Assembly (NCBI RefSeq): GCF_035582795.1
Contig: NC_134365.1
Span: 38,234,135-38,298,134, forward strand
Origin: Mycteria americana
Taxonomy: Eukaryota > Chordata > Aves > Ciconiiformes > Ciconiidae
DNA: 64,000 nucleotides
Reading direction: 5' to 3'
Part shown: in pieces, positions 25,591-39,087 of the stretch
Layout: the number at the start of each line of letters is the position of its first letter
How positions within the stretch are numbered: position 1 is the stretch's first letter
Position numbers and translations under genes: made by a program
Notes under the pieces: generated by a model
The model's input: the letters and a program-made list of their open reading frames with translations, nothing else
Database searches by the model: none
Told to the model about the DNA's origin: nothing

Positions 25591-27835
25591 AATTTCATTT
25601 TGATCCCCTGTCAAAATGGAGTGATATCAGGTTGCTTGCTTTATTTTACCCCCTAAAAATGTGAATTAAACATCAAGATTCTTAGTATTTTCTGTTAAAG
25701 TACAGGAAACATTAACAAAAGTACTTTTATTAAAAGGCAATTAATTTGTGGTTTTGCTTTGCAGAATTTGCTGTTTATTTGAGGAAACTTTGATTCTACT
25801 GTTTTCAGCTTATCCCATGCTCGTCCATAAGGTGACCCATCCTTTTTAATGTGTCCTGTCTTCTGAGAGTTTTTTTTCAGAGGGTGTGGTGGGCACCGAT
25901 TTTCCCTATTGTCTTTAACATTAACGAGGGTGGGTTTTTTATGAAGAATTCTAGTAGGCTCTCTACTCCTTCCACCTGAAATGCGTATCAGCTCTAACAG
26001 ATCTCATGCCTTCATGAGCTTGATAATTACATTTCCTGAAGCAGAAGTTGGGCATAAGGAAAGGTGGAGTAGCAGGAGCGTTTCCTTGTGCCTGTAACAT
26101 CCTGCCCATAAAAGCAGGGAAATAGCTGTTTGGAAAGAAAAAAAGAACAACTTTTGAACTTCTTGTTGTAAAATGAACACATTTTCCCATTTGCTGCTTA
26201 AGAACAAAGCATGTAATCTTTTTCCCCCTTCTCTGGTTTCCTGGTGGCCATTCTCCAGCATGGCAAAATAACTTGTGTTTGGAGTCAGGCCATAGCATCG
26301 GGTTGTAAGCAAGCAAGTCCTATTCTCCAGTGCAGCCTAATTGCTGTTCTCCTGACCTTTCCTCAGAAGAAAAGTTTGTTTATCCAGCTTTTCTAGTGGG
26401 ATATTCGTTAACAGTGTTCTAAACTCTTCTGTTCACACCTCCCTTGAAAGCCTACCCTTTGTGTCCTCCTACTCCATTCTGCTCTCTCCACTGTGTCCTG
26501 CCAGCATTGATCTGAATAGCACTGGTATCATCCCACTCTTTTATTAATGTTATTAAAAAAAAAAAAATAACATCTGATTGTAACAATTGCCCTGTAATTC
26601 TGAAGTGACTCACTACTACAGAATTGTCTGCTCTGAGACAGAAATTGTGAGTTGATCGGGAGGGAGCGGCATGCTTATGTCACCACTGGAGATGTAAGTG
26701 GTATAAACTGTCTGCTCGTACATGGCACCAGGCTAGCACAGTGTTTGGGTAAGTTGGGATGTGTGTGGTAAAGTGTTTATTGCACCATAGTTCTCTTATG
26801 CTGCAGACTTGTTTAATGGTTGTTTATATAATCTGTGGGGCCACCCCCCATTTTTTTTTTTTTTTTACTTCTACAAAAATAAAACAAAACCCCCACTTCC
26901 CTTGGCCAGTTCTTTTGTTTTCAGTTAGTTTATCCTGTTCTTTTCCACCTGTAAAAAGAAAAAATACGATGTTCATCGTAATTAAGAAAGGAGCCTCCTG
27001 GATTTGTAGAAGTCATCTGTAGCCTGGTAGTGGGTCTGTTACTGGTTGAGGACTGTGACAGCTGACACTGGTTTCTGAGGCAGTGGTAGCATCTAGCAGA
27101 GAAGCAGGCATACAGCTAAAAGTAGTAATCTTTTAAATTGTCCCAGCATGGATGTCTACAACTTGAGGCATCTGGATTAATTTGTGAGAAATAAATGTGT
27201 GTGTGTGCGTATTCTGGAAAACAAATTCGTACTGAAACTAGGCAGCAAGTGTACTTTTGCAAAAAGGGTTGAATCAAATAAATTGGTGGCAGTTTTCCAT
27301 TTTCATAATGGTAGTAGTGTGTTTTTCTTTTTAGGGAACATACGAGTTTCTTCAGAACTTGTCCTTTTGTCAGTCCCAGTCTGCTTGCAGCTGAAGTGCT
27401 TGGTAGCCTGTTTAAATGTATGTGTGAATAATAAAAACGGTGTAGAAAACCAAGGGATTTAAACCTCTCAGAAAGCAGGTTATAATTACCATGCTGATGA
27501 GTTTATTCAAGGGATAATCTCGCTGAATCAACTGGTCAGTTTCCTCACAATGCAGAGATCTGAGGATCAAGTACCTACCTTACCAATGTGAGCTTGAGGT
27601 CACTAGGACGAGGAGTTTAGTGGGTGGTGGCATGGGCCTGGATGGCTAAGGTCCAGTGGCCCACTGCCTTTGCCAGTTTCTTCTCATCTAAGCCGCTTGA
27701 CTGCATTCATCATCTGCAAGATGAGAAGAATAACTTAAAGCAGGGAGTTGTAGCAAAGTTGGATCCAAGACTGGTTCAAGGCTTTTCTCTCTTTATTTTC
27801 CTTCTTTTGGAAAATTTCCTTTTGGAATTTTTTTT

Positions 27836-27866
27836 TTCCAGAAGGAAAAAAACTTTCCTTCTGGAA
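27836..27866. repeat. Perfect 13-bp inverted repeat with TTC/GAA modules
   Basis: Arms TTCCAGAAGGAAA (27836-27848) and TTTCCTTCTGGAA (27854-27866) are exact reverse complements around a five-base spacer. TTCnnGAA units on both arms resemble heat-shock-element half sites, but function is not shown. Confidence 0.7.
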
Positions 27867-30800
27867 CAGCAGTCAAATCGGAGCTCTGAAGCTTTAAGTT
27901 CAAACTGGAACTCTAGTAAAATTGAACAAAGGTGGGGAAAGAACTAAAAAATTCCTGTTTGTTGCAGCCTTGAGATAGATAATTGACTAAAGGAATCTGC
28001 TATTTATTTTTCAGCATTTGACCTCTTAAGGCTGGGGATATAAGAGAGAGGTAAAACCCTATCATTAAGGTCAATGTAAGTTTACGCTATAGTAGTATGC
28101 AGTGGTGGTGCTGAGATGGTCGCCTAGTTTGCACCCTCTCCTTTTTTCTTTCCTGAAATACTGAACTGCATTTTTGCCAGATCAGATCTGGCAGTAGTAG
28201 GTAAAGCTAATGATTGTAGTGTGCTGTTTCAGAAATGTCTTTTGGCTACTACCCTATTTTTAGTAAAATGTGCTAATATAAAGGCTGTACAGGAGGGTGC
28301 AGTCATTACAGTATTACCTGTTAATAAAATGTGCAGGTGATATAAATTTTCCAGAGTGTAAAAGAAGAAAATGCTTCGTGCAGGCTGGACTTGGAGGGGT
28401 GCCTCCTTTTGTCTGCACTATGTGAAATTTCTAATTTGGATACCTGTTTGAAGAGACTGGTTCCTTTTTTACTATTTCTGTGGAAGCTGTGTAGACTGTT
28501 AATTACACAAAGTGCAGTGAGAGAGAGAGTGTTGGTGTAAAAATACTTCCTGTGGGCTTATTTCATGAAAACCTGGCTTGCTCTGTTGAAGGAGAGCTGC
28601 AGTCACTGAAAACTTTATTAGGTTTTAGATAGTTAGTTTTTAGCTCTTACCATTTGATGTGTATGTATATAAAGCAGCAGTTACATAAGTTGACTGTAAA
28701 TGCATATGACTGTTTTATCGTGATCATGTTCAACGTACTAAGAAGATACTTCGGCTTGTTTGGCTTAGAAGATGTGTACTTTAGTAAAGATATCAGTGAT
28801 TGCTTACAATTTTTAACATCCCCCCCCCGCGTCGTGTGTGTCGTGTGTCCCGTCCCCCACCCCCCCGGTTATTGTTATGGGCTTTTGAGGCCTTTGAAAC
28901 GCAGATTTTATCTGAAAAATAGATAGTTGTACTTCCTAAATTTTGTGGGGTTTTGAGCTGCATGTGTGGTAGAAGAGGGCTTTTTTCCCTTCAGAAAAGT
29001 TTCAAATGTGAGATCAGCGCCAGGTTGACGAAGAGAGAGACCAAGTAACTTCTTGAATTTTTTAGGGAACTGTATGTTCCTTGAACAAGGAACTTCCCCC
29101 CCATGACCAGTATTTGCTTGAGAAGACCGTGCATCTTTTTGAACAACATTGTTTTCATTGTAGTGTCCATGATAAGGGGAAAACTGTCAGAGTTGCTCTA
29201 TATCTGAAGAGCCAATGCTTTACATCATGTTTCCTAGATGAGAATTGTTACTGTGCAATTTTTAAGAGGCTTGGTTGTGGGTTTGGTTTTTTTTTTTTTT
29301 CTTTCAAGTAGAACAAATCCAAACAAAAATGACTTGGGACCGTGACCGTGTGCAGGCTCACCATGTCTGTCTGACACCAGCCCTGAAGCTGGGCCTGGTT
29401 AGGAAGTTGTTGCCTTTTCTTGATACAGGCAGGTTTTGTCAGAAGGCTTAACAAAATAATTCAATGACACAATCTTTGAACTGTCCAGCCAAACCCGGGA
29501 AAGGGAATGTTGCTCTAAAGATAAAATGGTGTTTGACAGACATAGGGAAAGCTGGCACATCACCCAGCTTCTGCTGAGACAAGGCCCAGACAAGCTTGCT
29601 TCAGACTTCAGAAGTGCTGGCAGTAACCATGGGGAGAAGACTGCACAGGCGTGCAGGCCTTGCTCTTCCCACACTGTGCTTCCCTAGGAATGGCTGGTTG
29701 GTTTCCAAAACCAATTTTATTGTACAATGTAGATAGCTGCATTTGAAGACCTGGGGGGTTGTCATTGCAAACAACCTCTTCCTGCCTTCTCTTAGATGGA
29801 GTGTGTTGGATTCTTGCATTGCAGGGTCACATACAAATACTGTGGTGTAATGACCCAGGGTCCTAATATTACTTAATTGTCTGATTGCTAACTGTATTAA
29901 TAGCTCAAGTTCCAGACCATACCTAACCTTCTTTTCAAGATATGCTAATTAGTTTTCTGTACAATATCTTGTATAAGCTTGTTTCCTAACTATCTACTTA
30001 AAGCTAGATTTTGTTGTACAGGTCACAAAGAGGCTGGTAATCCATTTTACTTCATTAAACCCCTTATCTGCATAAACAGCCAGCAGTCAAAACTCACATA
30101 TTTTCTGTAGAGGAGCCCTGAAGGAGGTTATTTACTGTTTGTGGTGTTTCTTACATCTAGTTTTACTGAAATATGCAAAATTGAAACAGCTGTGAAACTT
30201 TACTTAAATAATTTAATGTATTGCTTTAAAAATATGTCATAATATGGAAAAAAGAAAAAGTACAAATCTGCATAAAACCTGCTGTGTCTTTGAGGACTGA
30301 ATCTAATGCCAAGCCTCAGATACTATTCTTCATACGGTTGGTTTTCACTTTAAACAGATGACTGGCTTTTTAAAACTGGGTTGCATGCCAGTAGTTAAAG
30401 TACAGCCATATAGGGTATGACAGGGTTTGTAACTAGGGGTTTTCAGAGGTGAGGTCATGATAAACTTAAATGAAACTTAAGCAGCAATGTTAATGTCACC
30501 AACAAATAGATTTCTTTTTCTAGACTTCCTTTCACAATGCCTGAACATTAACTGTGTTTATATGGCCTCTGTTAGAAGGAAAATAATTTGTTAAAAGGAA
30601 TAAAGGGAAGTTAGAGTTCTTGGTTTGTTTCTCTGCTGCTTAAAAATATTCACCATATAAACATATGAGTGTTTACATCAGAGAGGTCAGACAGGAGCCA
30701 TAATGCTTTACTTTACCCTTTGTTATTTAGTGCTTTCATTAGCATGCCAAACCACACCATATGGTGTGATGGTATTTCGGAAAAACTGAAACTAACAAGT

Positions 30801-31026
30801 ATTTACTTACTAACTGGAATGCCTGTACGTTGTAAAATTATGCTAAAATTATAAGCTGTGGTAGTTGCATGGGGATTTCTTTAACCACTGTGCAAGTGCC
30901 CTGGAAGAGAGACCACATTGCGTCATGGGTATCTTAGGTAAAGATTTTTCACAGACCTGTAGTGTACAAATTAATAAGCAAAGAGCACCTAAACTTCAAT
31001 GCACCTATGCTGTGAGTTCCACATGC

Positions 31027-31650
31027 AGCTCTGGTTGCCACGTCTCAGGAAGGGCGTACTGCAGTTAGTTGCCCTTCTCCAAAATGATTGAGAGGATGAG
31101 GCAGCTACCTTAGGAAAGACTAAGGAGTCCAGGGCTCCTCACTTTGGAGAAGAAAAAAAGGAGGTGCATGATCATGGCTTACAAAATCACAAAGGTGATG
31201 GATAAGTTGAATGTGAAACTCGGGCTCACCAGGTCCTGCCATATTAGGATTAAGGGGCACTCAGTATATTTAACAGAAGTTATCTTCTGTCTTAATAGAA
31301 TATCAGTTTAAAGCAGATGGCAGTACTTCTTCACACTGCAGTGATGAACTTCTGGAACTTGCTGCCACAGGAGGTGTAGAGACGGGCAGTATCTGCAGGT
31401 TCAAAAGGGGTTTATGTGCATGCATAATCACCAGGTCCGTAAATGGACACTAAACAGACTCGGAAGGGAGGTGCCCTCTAAATTCCTGCTACAACACTTG
31501 TGGATGCCAGCAGAGAGGCTGCAGAAAAGGCTCATGTGCTCGCTCGAAATAGCCTTTATTTCCGCTGCTGTCAGAGGCAGAATACCAGGCTGGACGCACC
31601 ATACACCTGACCTGGGAGGGGGACCCTTCTCTTGCTACCTCAGGAGGGCA
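31027..31650 (+). mobile_element. Degraded ancient CR1 3' end
   Basis: Divergent CR1-like sequence on the plus strand. The segment near 31130-31230 matches the CR1 region encoding the [13 protein letters not shown] motif with frameshifts and stops. The segment near 31349-31372 (TCTGGAACTTGCTGCCACAG) corresponds to the motif seen as HWNRLPREV in the young copies. The block around 31568-31618 resembles the older CR1 3' UTR. It is much older than the copies at 5603 and 12797, and it has no intact frame. Confidence 0.6.
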
Positions 31651-34600
31651 TGGTGCAGGCTGTTCTTGAACTCGCTCTGACTGTCAGGATAATTATTTAA
31701 GACTCAGGTCAGCCAAACTGGCTTAGAAAAACAAAGTCTTTTTCTAAAATAGATAATTCTTACTCGCTCTGTGTGCCACTGACAGGGGTAGGAACTGGAT
31801 CACTCTAAGTGCAGAAAGCAAAAGGTACTAAAGAGGATACAGAGATTATTCTGCCCACATCCATCCTGTCAGAAAATTCCCCTTTCCCTGACCCAGAGAG
31901 CAACCTCACCCCATTCAGGAGGACACAAACGTTTCAAGGTGCAGCTACGTGAGAAGGTGCAATGCTTGGATGCTAATACTTCTCCCTGGCCACCCTGCCC
32001 CCATTTGGTCTTCTCCATACCTTTCTGGCTACTGGTGTCTCTGACTGACCATTTGTGGTTGGACATGACCAGTAGCTCTACCTGGTGATTCTCAGGCTTT
32101 CAAATGAAGGAAGAGCACGTCTTCTGAGTGCGGGCTTGCCCCCGGATGGAAGGAGGAATTGCTGGTGCTGGCAAAGTTGCTCTGCTCTCAGGAGAGTTAG
32201 GGTGAGGAAGAAGCAAGAAGTTTGTTTCAAAATAATTTAATTGCAAGGTTTCAACTTTCTTTCCTGTGGGAGTGCTGGCAGGCTGTAGGAAAGAGTGTTC
32301 TTGCTTGTAGAAGTAGCAACAACTGAGATCAGAAGTCCCTTTCTGTGTTTTCTTTCTTGTATTCTCTACCAGGCTTTTTTGTTGTGATAGTACTGCTAGT
32401 TAAATCCTTTCTTTAATGCAAACATGATGTAAATACGATGCATTAGCTGCAATTTTTATGACTTAAACAAGACTTAGATTTTTTTTTTTTTCCTTTTCTG
32501 AATGTAGATTAGGCTGCATTTCTCATTTGTCAAAGCCTCAGTGCTTTACTTCAAAAATTATTCCTGGCCACAATTTACAGCAAGATCAGGGCATCTTGAT
32601 TCATCTGACTGAATCAAGGGTCACTATGTGTGTAGGATTAGTATGAAATGTGAGGGCAGGGGGATCAGGACTGGCATGGCTTAAAAGTTGGCTTGAGCTC
32701 CCACAGGTCTTTGGTTGTTGAGATTTCTTACGAAAATACTTTAATACATTCCTGGGATATGTTAACCTTTTGTCCATTTTATTTTCCTTTGTCTGTCAGG
32801 CTGGAATGTTAAGAGGAGCTTGGTTCCCCATTCCTCAGAGATGCTAATTTCTAGAAGTTTTGTGAAAATAGCAGATCAGATAGCATAGAGAGGCTTTCTT
32901 GTATTCCTGCATAAATAAAAGCCTATAGTAGCAGTTTGGGAAAGTCATGCATCTGTCTCCAGGCAAGGATCCTGAGGAAATGGGCTTCAGGGCTTTGGGG
33001 TTTTCTTTGTTTGTGGAACTTTTTCTCAGCCTCATCCCATAGCAGCTTGCTAGCTGTTGAGCTTAGCGCTTTCTTACTGCATGCAGGACTAGGGTTTGGC
33101 AGTAACCATGGGACTTGGACTTTATGAAAGTCCCAGATGTGATGCGATTCTTTTGGGGGACCACAACTTGACTTGCAGTTAATTTTAATTGTAATCTGTG
33201 CAGTTTTAGTTGTGTTCCTTGAGGATTCATGCTGAACTAGTCTCTGGGAGGGTTTTGCACTGGGCATAAATCTTAAAAAGGGAGTGCTGCTTCTCTAAAC
33301 ATCTGCAATACAATAAATGAAATGTGCATGGGGGGTGGAGGCGATAAAGAAAAAAACATTTTCTGCCCTTTTTGTTGAGAGGAAGCTCAACTGTGAAGAG
33401 GCATTGCATCATGAGCTCTATTGAAAGACCAGCTATTCCCCTTGGGGAAATGAAAGCACTTGCCTCATTTCCCTCTCACTGGCAGCTGTTGCTTAGGAAT
33501 TTCATTTGAGAATGAAATGCTGCTTTGGTTGACCTGAGGAATGGCTTTGATACAAATGGCCGCCAATGGTGTGCGCTGTAAGTGTTGGGAAGGACAGCAT
33601 GATTTTCACAGAAGTTCATAGCTCAGACTAGAAGTAGTGTGTTGGATCCAGATATATTACCTATATGGATTCTGATGCATCCAACTGTCTTGTTGAGATT
33701 AGTTTTTATCTTTGACATCTGTGCTAGGCTGAGGAAGTAGCAGATAACATGAGAAGCAGGGAATGGAAGGAGACTAGGAGCTCTGATGAGGAAAACACAC
33801 TTAATTGGGCTGGGAGGAGGAAGGGGTGATGACCTGGCAGCCATTACTGAGAATATCATTTGGCTAAGTGATGGAGGAGTCACACCTAACTCAGGTTTGA
33901 TTTTTTTTTTTTAATGAAAATAACATTGAAATGCTTGTGCATTGTTTTACAGAGAAAATTCCTTTTCAAACACTAGCACCCAGAAGTGCTATTGTTAAGC
34001 CCAGCAGCATCTAGGTCCTGGCTAACAGAAGACACAGTGTGAACTGCTGTGCTGATTGCGCCTATACTTCACTCTGCTGCTGTGACATCCGCAAGAATTT
34101 GTGGTTAGGAAACTCATCACCAGGCCTAACTTTTGAAGAAAGGCAGTTTCACAATTCCTAGCATACAAATCTTGAGGCATGCACGCTGGGTGTTTTGTAG
34201 GGAGCTGGAGATGAATCAGCTATGTCTGAATCAGCCTAGGGATGAATTGGCTGGCTGGAGCGTGCTGCGCCTCAGCAGTGTGCTGGCTCCGAGGAGCTGT
34301 GCCAGGGGTTGCAGAGCACGCCTGGGGGGCACGGGCGGGCCAAGGTGGAAAAAGCAGCTTTTGTCCTGGGCTGGGTGAGCCACCAGGTGATACAGACTGG
34401 CGGCTTCTCTCACCAGACCGAGAAGAGCTGTCACAAGAACCGATGATAGATGTACTTGGCTGTAACATCTAAATCTCACCTCTGAAATGCCCTTTCTCCT
34501 TTGTTTAAAACAGCTGAGGCTGGAGGAACTGCTTTCCAGTAGTCCCACCCTGAGCTGGCATGGCTTCAACCACTTGGTGGCCATTTCAGAGCAATGTGAT

Positions 34601-37600
34601 ACAAGTATATTGTATAAGCATGGTAGAGATGAGTTAATTACTGCTGTTGCTCTGCTGTTGTATTGGATGACTCAAGGTCTTCTACAGGTAATAAATTTAC
34701 CTGCTGAGGTAACAAAGTGGAATTTGATCTGCTGGACTTAAGTAGAATTAGCAGAGGACTTTTCCTTTAGTGGGTCCTGTTAGGAGGTGACAATTACAGA
34801 AGGAAATAAGAGGATCGTGGGAAATGAGTTTGCCAAGTCTTCCTTCACCCACCTAAGTATGCTGGTCAAAGAAGACTTACTTATTTTAACTTAAAGCATG
34901 GCTAGACAAAGCTGTATGGCAAAAGTTAAGTGCCACTGTATACTGAGAGCAACTCAGCTCCAGGAAAGTTGAGGAAAAAAAACTGTATACCATCTTGTCG
35001 GCTTCTCTCTGCATGTTGGTTAAGTATAATTAGGAAAATTAAAATACACAGGTGCCTCAAATCTGTGTGGCTGCTTAATGATACTCACTGAGAGCAGCTG
35101 ATCCAGTGAATCATAGTGGGCTGAGGCTTTCTTGTTCGTAATAGACTCAGTGAGGTATTCCTTTGTTGGCTTTCTCCTGACAGCAGTCATGTGGGATTTA
35201 CAATTTCTGCAGTCTGTGTGACAGCAATGTGATTTTCTGTAAGCACTGTTGTCTAGCTAGTGAGGAGTTTTTGTTTGCTTGGTTGAAGTAATGTGCCGTG
35301 GTGTGCAGTTAAGAGTGTTTTGAGCTTTTTTTTGGGAGTGGGAGGGTATCTCCAGGTTCATTCATGGAGATCTTGGGCTTAGGTTTCCTTCAGTCATATT
35401 TCCTTTCCTGTGACTGATGTCTTCCACTGCTCACTGTCTTGTGGTCTTGGTGATCAAGGATGGTGGACTGGAGTGAAAATCATTATTGAAGTAGACAGTG
35501 TTTCTGTCTATTGTGTATAGCGTTTTTCTTGAATGGACTTGGGTCTATTCTTTAATGTTTTAATCCTAGTAGTCCCTTTTTGTATTCAGTTCATAGTTTT
35601 GCATAATCTATATGCTGTTAAAATTAATTGATGCACAGGCTTTGGTTGTCTAGAAAACCTGGTTGTCTAGAGTTAGAGCTACATTTGTTGGCAGTATGCT
35701 ACAGAAGGAGGTTATCTCACCTTTTGCATAAACAGGGCTCTACGTTTTCTGTGTGCTGAATTAAACTTTGGCAAAATTGCCTGGCCTCTAGTGCCGATGC
35801 AAGAAGGCAGAAACTCTGGTGGTATGTTCAAGCAGGGAATCATGTCTAACTCAATAAGGGAATGATGACCCCCCTGGTGATGCCCGGTGATCCACAGCTC
35901 TGTAGCAGAGCCTCACCTGAGAAGACTGGCATTACTCTGAACATTGGCTGATTCCCTGTCCCCCTCACCACCAGCCTGCTGGAGCTGATACCTCTAGCTT
36001 ATCACCAACACATGCAGTCACCCCGTTCTTTCCTGTTGTTCCTATCAGTTCCAGCACCCTCAAACCCACTCTTGCAAATGTGTTTGGCTCTATCAAGGGC
36101 CTTTTTAGCGTTTGGCACTGTAGTCTCCAATACACATTACAGACCTGACTCCAAGGCATCACTAGCCCAAGTCCAGCAGAAATTATCTTGCTTAGGTGCT
36201 ATGCTTGGGTTTCGCTTGTCATGCCTGGTTCCATGGCAGTCCACAGGATGAGAGTGATCTAATGGGGTTGTGTCTTTTCTAACCTAAGCAAATTTCTATT
36301 GCTTTGCTAGAAAAATGTGACTTCTTGGGAGAACAGAAGTGTATATGAAAACAACTCTCCTATATGAAAATAGGAGAAAGTTACTTCTTGCTGTCTGTTC
36401 ATACTTACTAATTTGTTTACTGAGTGTTTTTCTCTCTTTTTTTTTTTTTTTTTAAACATAATGTAGACAGTTTTCTAGCCATCAGCCTTGTGAACTTACC
36501 CTATGCAATTAAAAGCAATAGGTTATCTTTGTCATCTATGGTTATTAAAAGTAATTTTTGCAAATTAAATCTCTTGAGGTGCACAGAAGTTAATGTGAAG
36601 TTTTGTTGGGGTTTTTTGGTTTGTGGTTTTCTGTTTGTTTTGAAACAAAGGTTGAGGGTCGAACATAGGAAAGATGGTGAGTGTTTTCCTCTTTTCTGGT
36701 GAGTGTTTTCTCTTGATAATAATGGATGTTGTGTATGACTTCAGTAATCATGATGCTAATCAGCTGCAACAGAGTAGGTAAGAGGTGAACTTGAACTTGA
36801 ACTATCAGCAATAGAATAATGATAAATATTGAAACAGGTGTCCATTATTGGAAGTTCAGTATCAGTAATGTTAGCAGATTGGGGAGGTATGAACTCCACA
36901 ACATGCTCATCTCTCAGAGAGGTGAGTCTTGGCTGACATCCATGTGAAGGGGTTTGTCTGCAGCCACGCAGACTAGGAATGTTCCAAGTCAAAGCTTGGG
37001 TTCTTGAAGACAGTCATGTAGATGGCAAATGCTCTGTCAGACCTTTATGGCCAGAGGACTGCAGACTGTTCCCTGTCCCGGTCCACTGCTAAGGTTGTCT
37101 CAGCCCACTCCCACACCATTACTTGAAGTAAACATTTAGAGTGCCCATATTTCCAGACTCTCACTGTGGGTCACTGCTTTTGATACCTATTTGAAGCATG
37201 AAAACAGCCATAACGTTTACTGCGATTTCAGAGAAAAAGTTACTACTTTTTTTTTCTTTTTTTCGTGCCTGCTTTGTTTTATAACTATTTACTTGTCCCC
37301 GAATAGAACACTACAAAGCTGTAAGGGCCTCTGGGGAGATGAAGTGAGAAATTTATATGAAGCTGTATCTGTCATTATTATGGCAGTTTGGGAGAGGGGG
37401 AAGATGAAAAATAGAAGGGCAAGAAAGCTTAATTTCTCTAGTGAGAATGGAGACTCGGATTCTGAAAACATTTAGTAATTTTGTATTTTGTAATAGACTA
37501 GGTGGGGTCTTGCAACTCTGCAAGATGCTACACAATCTTAGAGTTGTGCTTAAGGAGCTATTAGGAGAGTTGTATTTGGTTGGTGTTCCTTTTTGCCTCA

Positions 37601-38979
37601 GTTTCCTGATCTGTGAAATACAGGTATGTTCTCTGTGTTATGCAGGAAATCAGTATCTGAGCCCAGATCAGAATTCAAGGCTTCTGGCTTCCAGTTCTCC
37701 ATTCAGACCACACCTTTCTTTTTATAGCTATGGGAAAAAAGTCTGGTCCAGCATGTCATTTAGTAAAATACCATATAGGAAAAGTAAAACTAAGCCCCAA
37801 AGAGCTAAAACTAGTTGGTTTTAAATTAGGAGACAGAAAAAATTCTGCAGATTCTTCCTGGCAAATGGAAGCTTACAGTTCCACACCAGACGTGCTCATC
37901 TTTGGGGTCATTTCTGGCAAACTGAAGTGCCTGCGAAGGTGTGTACCGAGTGGTGTCCAAAAGACTCTGATACAGGACTGGCTACTGAAGTCAGGGAAAT
38001 CCTTTCTTAGGATAAGCTCCACTCGGATGCGCTTGTGGGGACAGATTGGAACACTGTGACTTGATGGTTTGTCCATACAGTGAATGTATATTCCTGTGTT
38101 CAGATGTACGCTGAAAGCTGCAAGCTTCTTCAGAGCTTCTCCCTTTCTAAGTGAAGTCTTGAATCAGTAAAGCTGAGAGCTGAAACTCTTTCATACTATA
38201 TATGGCATTTGTGCAAGTGGTGGAAACCGGAGTGTATTTATAACGCTGGTTTGCTGCAGGAATACGGATTGGGAGCAAATGTTTGTTTGGATAAAATCCA
38301 ACTCCAGGGATTGGTTTTACTGCTGCATGTAAAATCCGTAGCAAGCTTGTAAAAGCAGCAGTGAAAAATCTAATAGGGCCTTCCCCATGGAAAACACATG
38401 AATTTGGTGTAACATTATACAGCTAGAGAGTTCTTGTGATGGTTCACGTAGTAGTCAGTGACCCTGTGTGTAACATGCTGCCTGTCACGTTGGAATGCAG
38501 GGATGCTCTTGCGTTGTTGGCAGACGCGGGGATTGTTGGTATTACTTGTTAGTACGTGCTGCTATTTTCATATATATTCTTCATCTGTTTAGAAATACCC
38601 GTTTGTGCCCTAAGTAATATTTCATGAAAACTGCAACTGTATTCTTGACAATATTGCATAGTATTGACATGAGCAAATCTAGCCATAAAATGAGCTGAGC
38701 TGTTTTACATACCGCTGATAAATATTTGAATGAAAAGAGTTGGCAAAAAAGAGACACAAGTGTCTTTGGGTGTGTTGATTTAACTGTCTCCATTCAGTCC
38801 AAGTGTTGTGTTTGATTTGCCTAACTTGTTAATCCTTTCTGTTGCTGTACAGCTAATTACTGTATGTTGAGCCTCTGTGGAATAATTACCATTTGGACTG
38901 AGAATGCTCATATTCAAAGTCATAAAAGAATTGGGTTTTATTTTGTTTGCTAAAACTGCTGTCTCTGTTGTTGTTGAAG
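31651..38979. other. Non-coding stretch, end of probable RASSF3 intron 1
   Basis: No exon is recognised up to the acceptor before 38980. Poly-T runs (near 36439-36453 and 37246-37263) and short direct repeats (for example TGGTGAGTGTTTTC at about 36675-36712) are present. The splice acceptor at 38979 is preceded by a GTTGTTGTTGAAG tract. Confidence 0.5.
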
Positions 38980-39087
38980 GATGTTCAGAAGGAGAGAGAA
39001 CCTCACGTTTATCTCAGTAAAGAAGAAGTTAAAGAGAAGATACAAAGCTATAATTCATCTGTCACTGATAAATTAAAGATGACCTTG
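38980..39087 (+). CDS. RASSF3: RASSF3 coding exon (pre-RA segment)
   Basis: 108 bases, phase 0 at both ends, 36 codons beginning DVQKERE and ending KMTL. The acceptor is TTGAAG before 38980 and the donor is GTAAGT at 39088. The first residues continue from an exon outside the window. Confidence 0.92.

Larger units (their letters stand above)
20641..31026. other. Non-coding stretch, probable RASSF3 intron 1
   Basis: No coding exon is recognised. Structures listed separately are a G-quadruplex-prone tract (23146-23194), a degenerate duplicated repeat (24503-24640), a G/T-rich tract (25484-25590) and a perfect inverted repeat (27836-27866). A C-rich patch with several CpGs lies at 28820-28867. 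Open frames such as the one at 29081-29311 have no splice context or recognised homology. Confidence 0.5.

Noticed and set aside
29081..29311. 76-codon open frame with several cysteines
   Set aside because: It ends in a T-run-derived phenylalanine stretch, and there is no family resemblance or splice site support.
1..38979. Search for the RASSF3 first coding exon
   Set aside because: No segment encoding the expected acidic, phenylalanine-rich N-terminus with a phase 0 donor was found, so exon 1 is taken to be upstream of the window.
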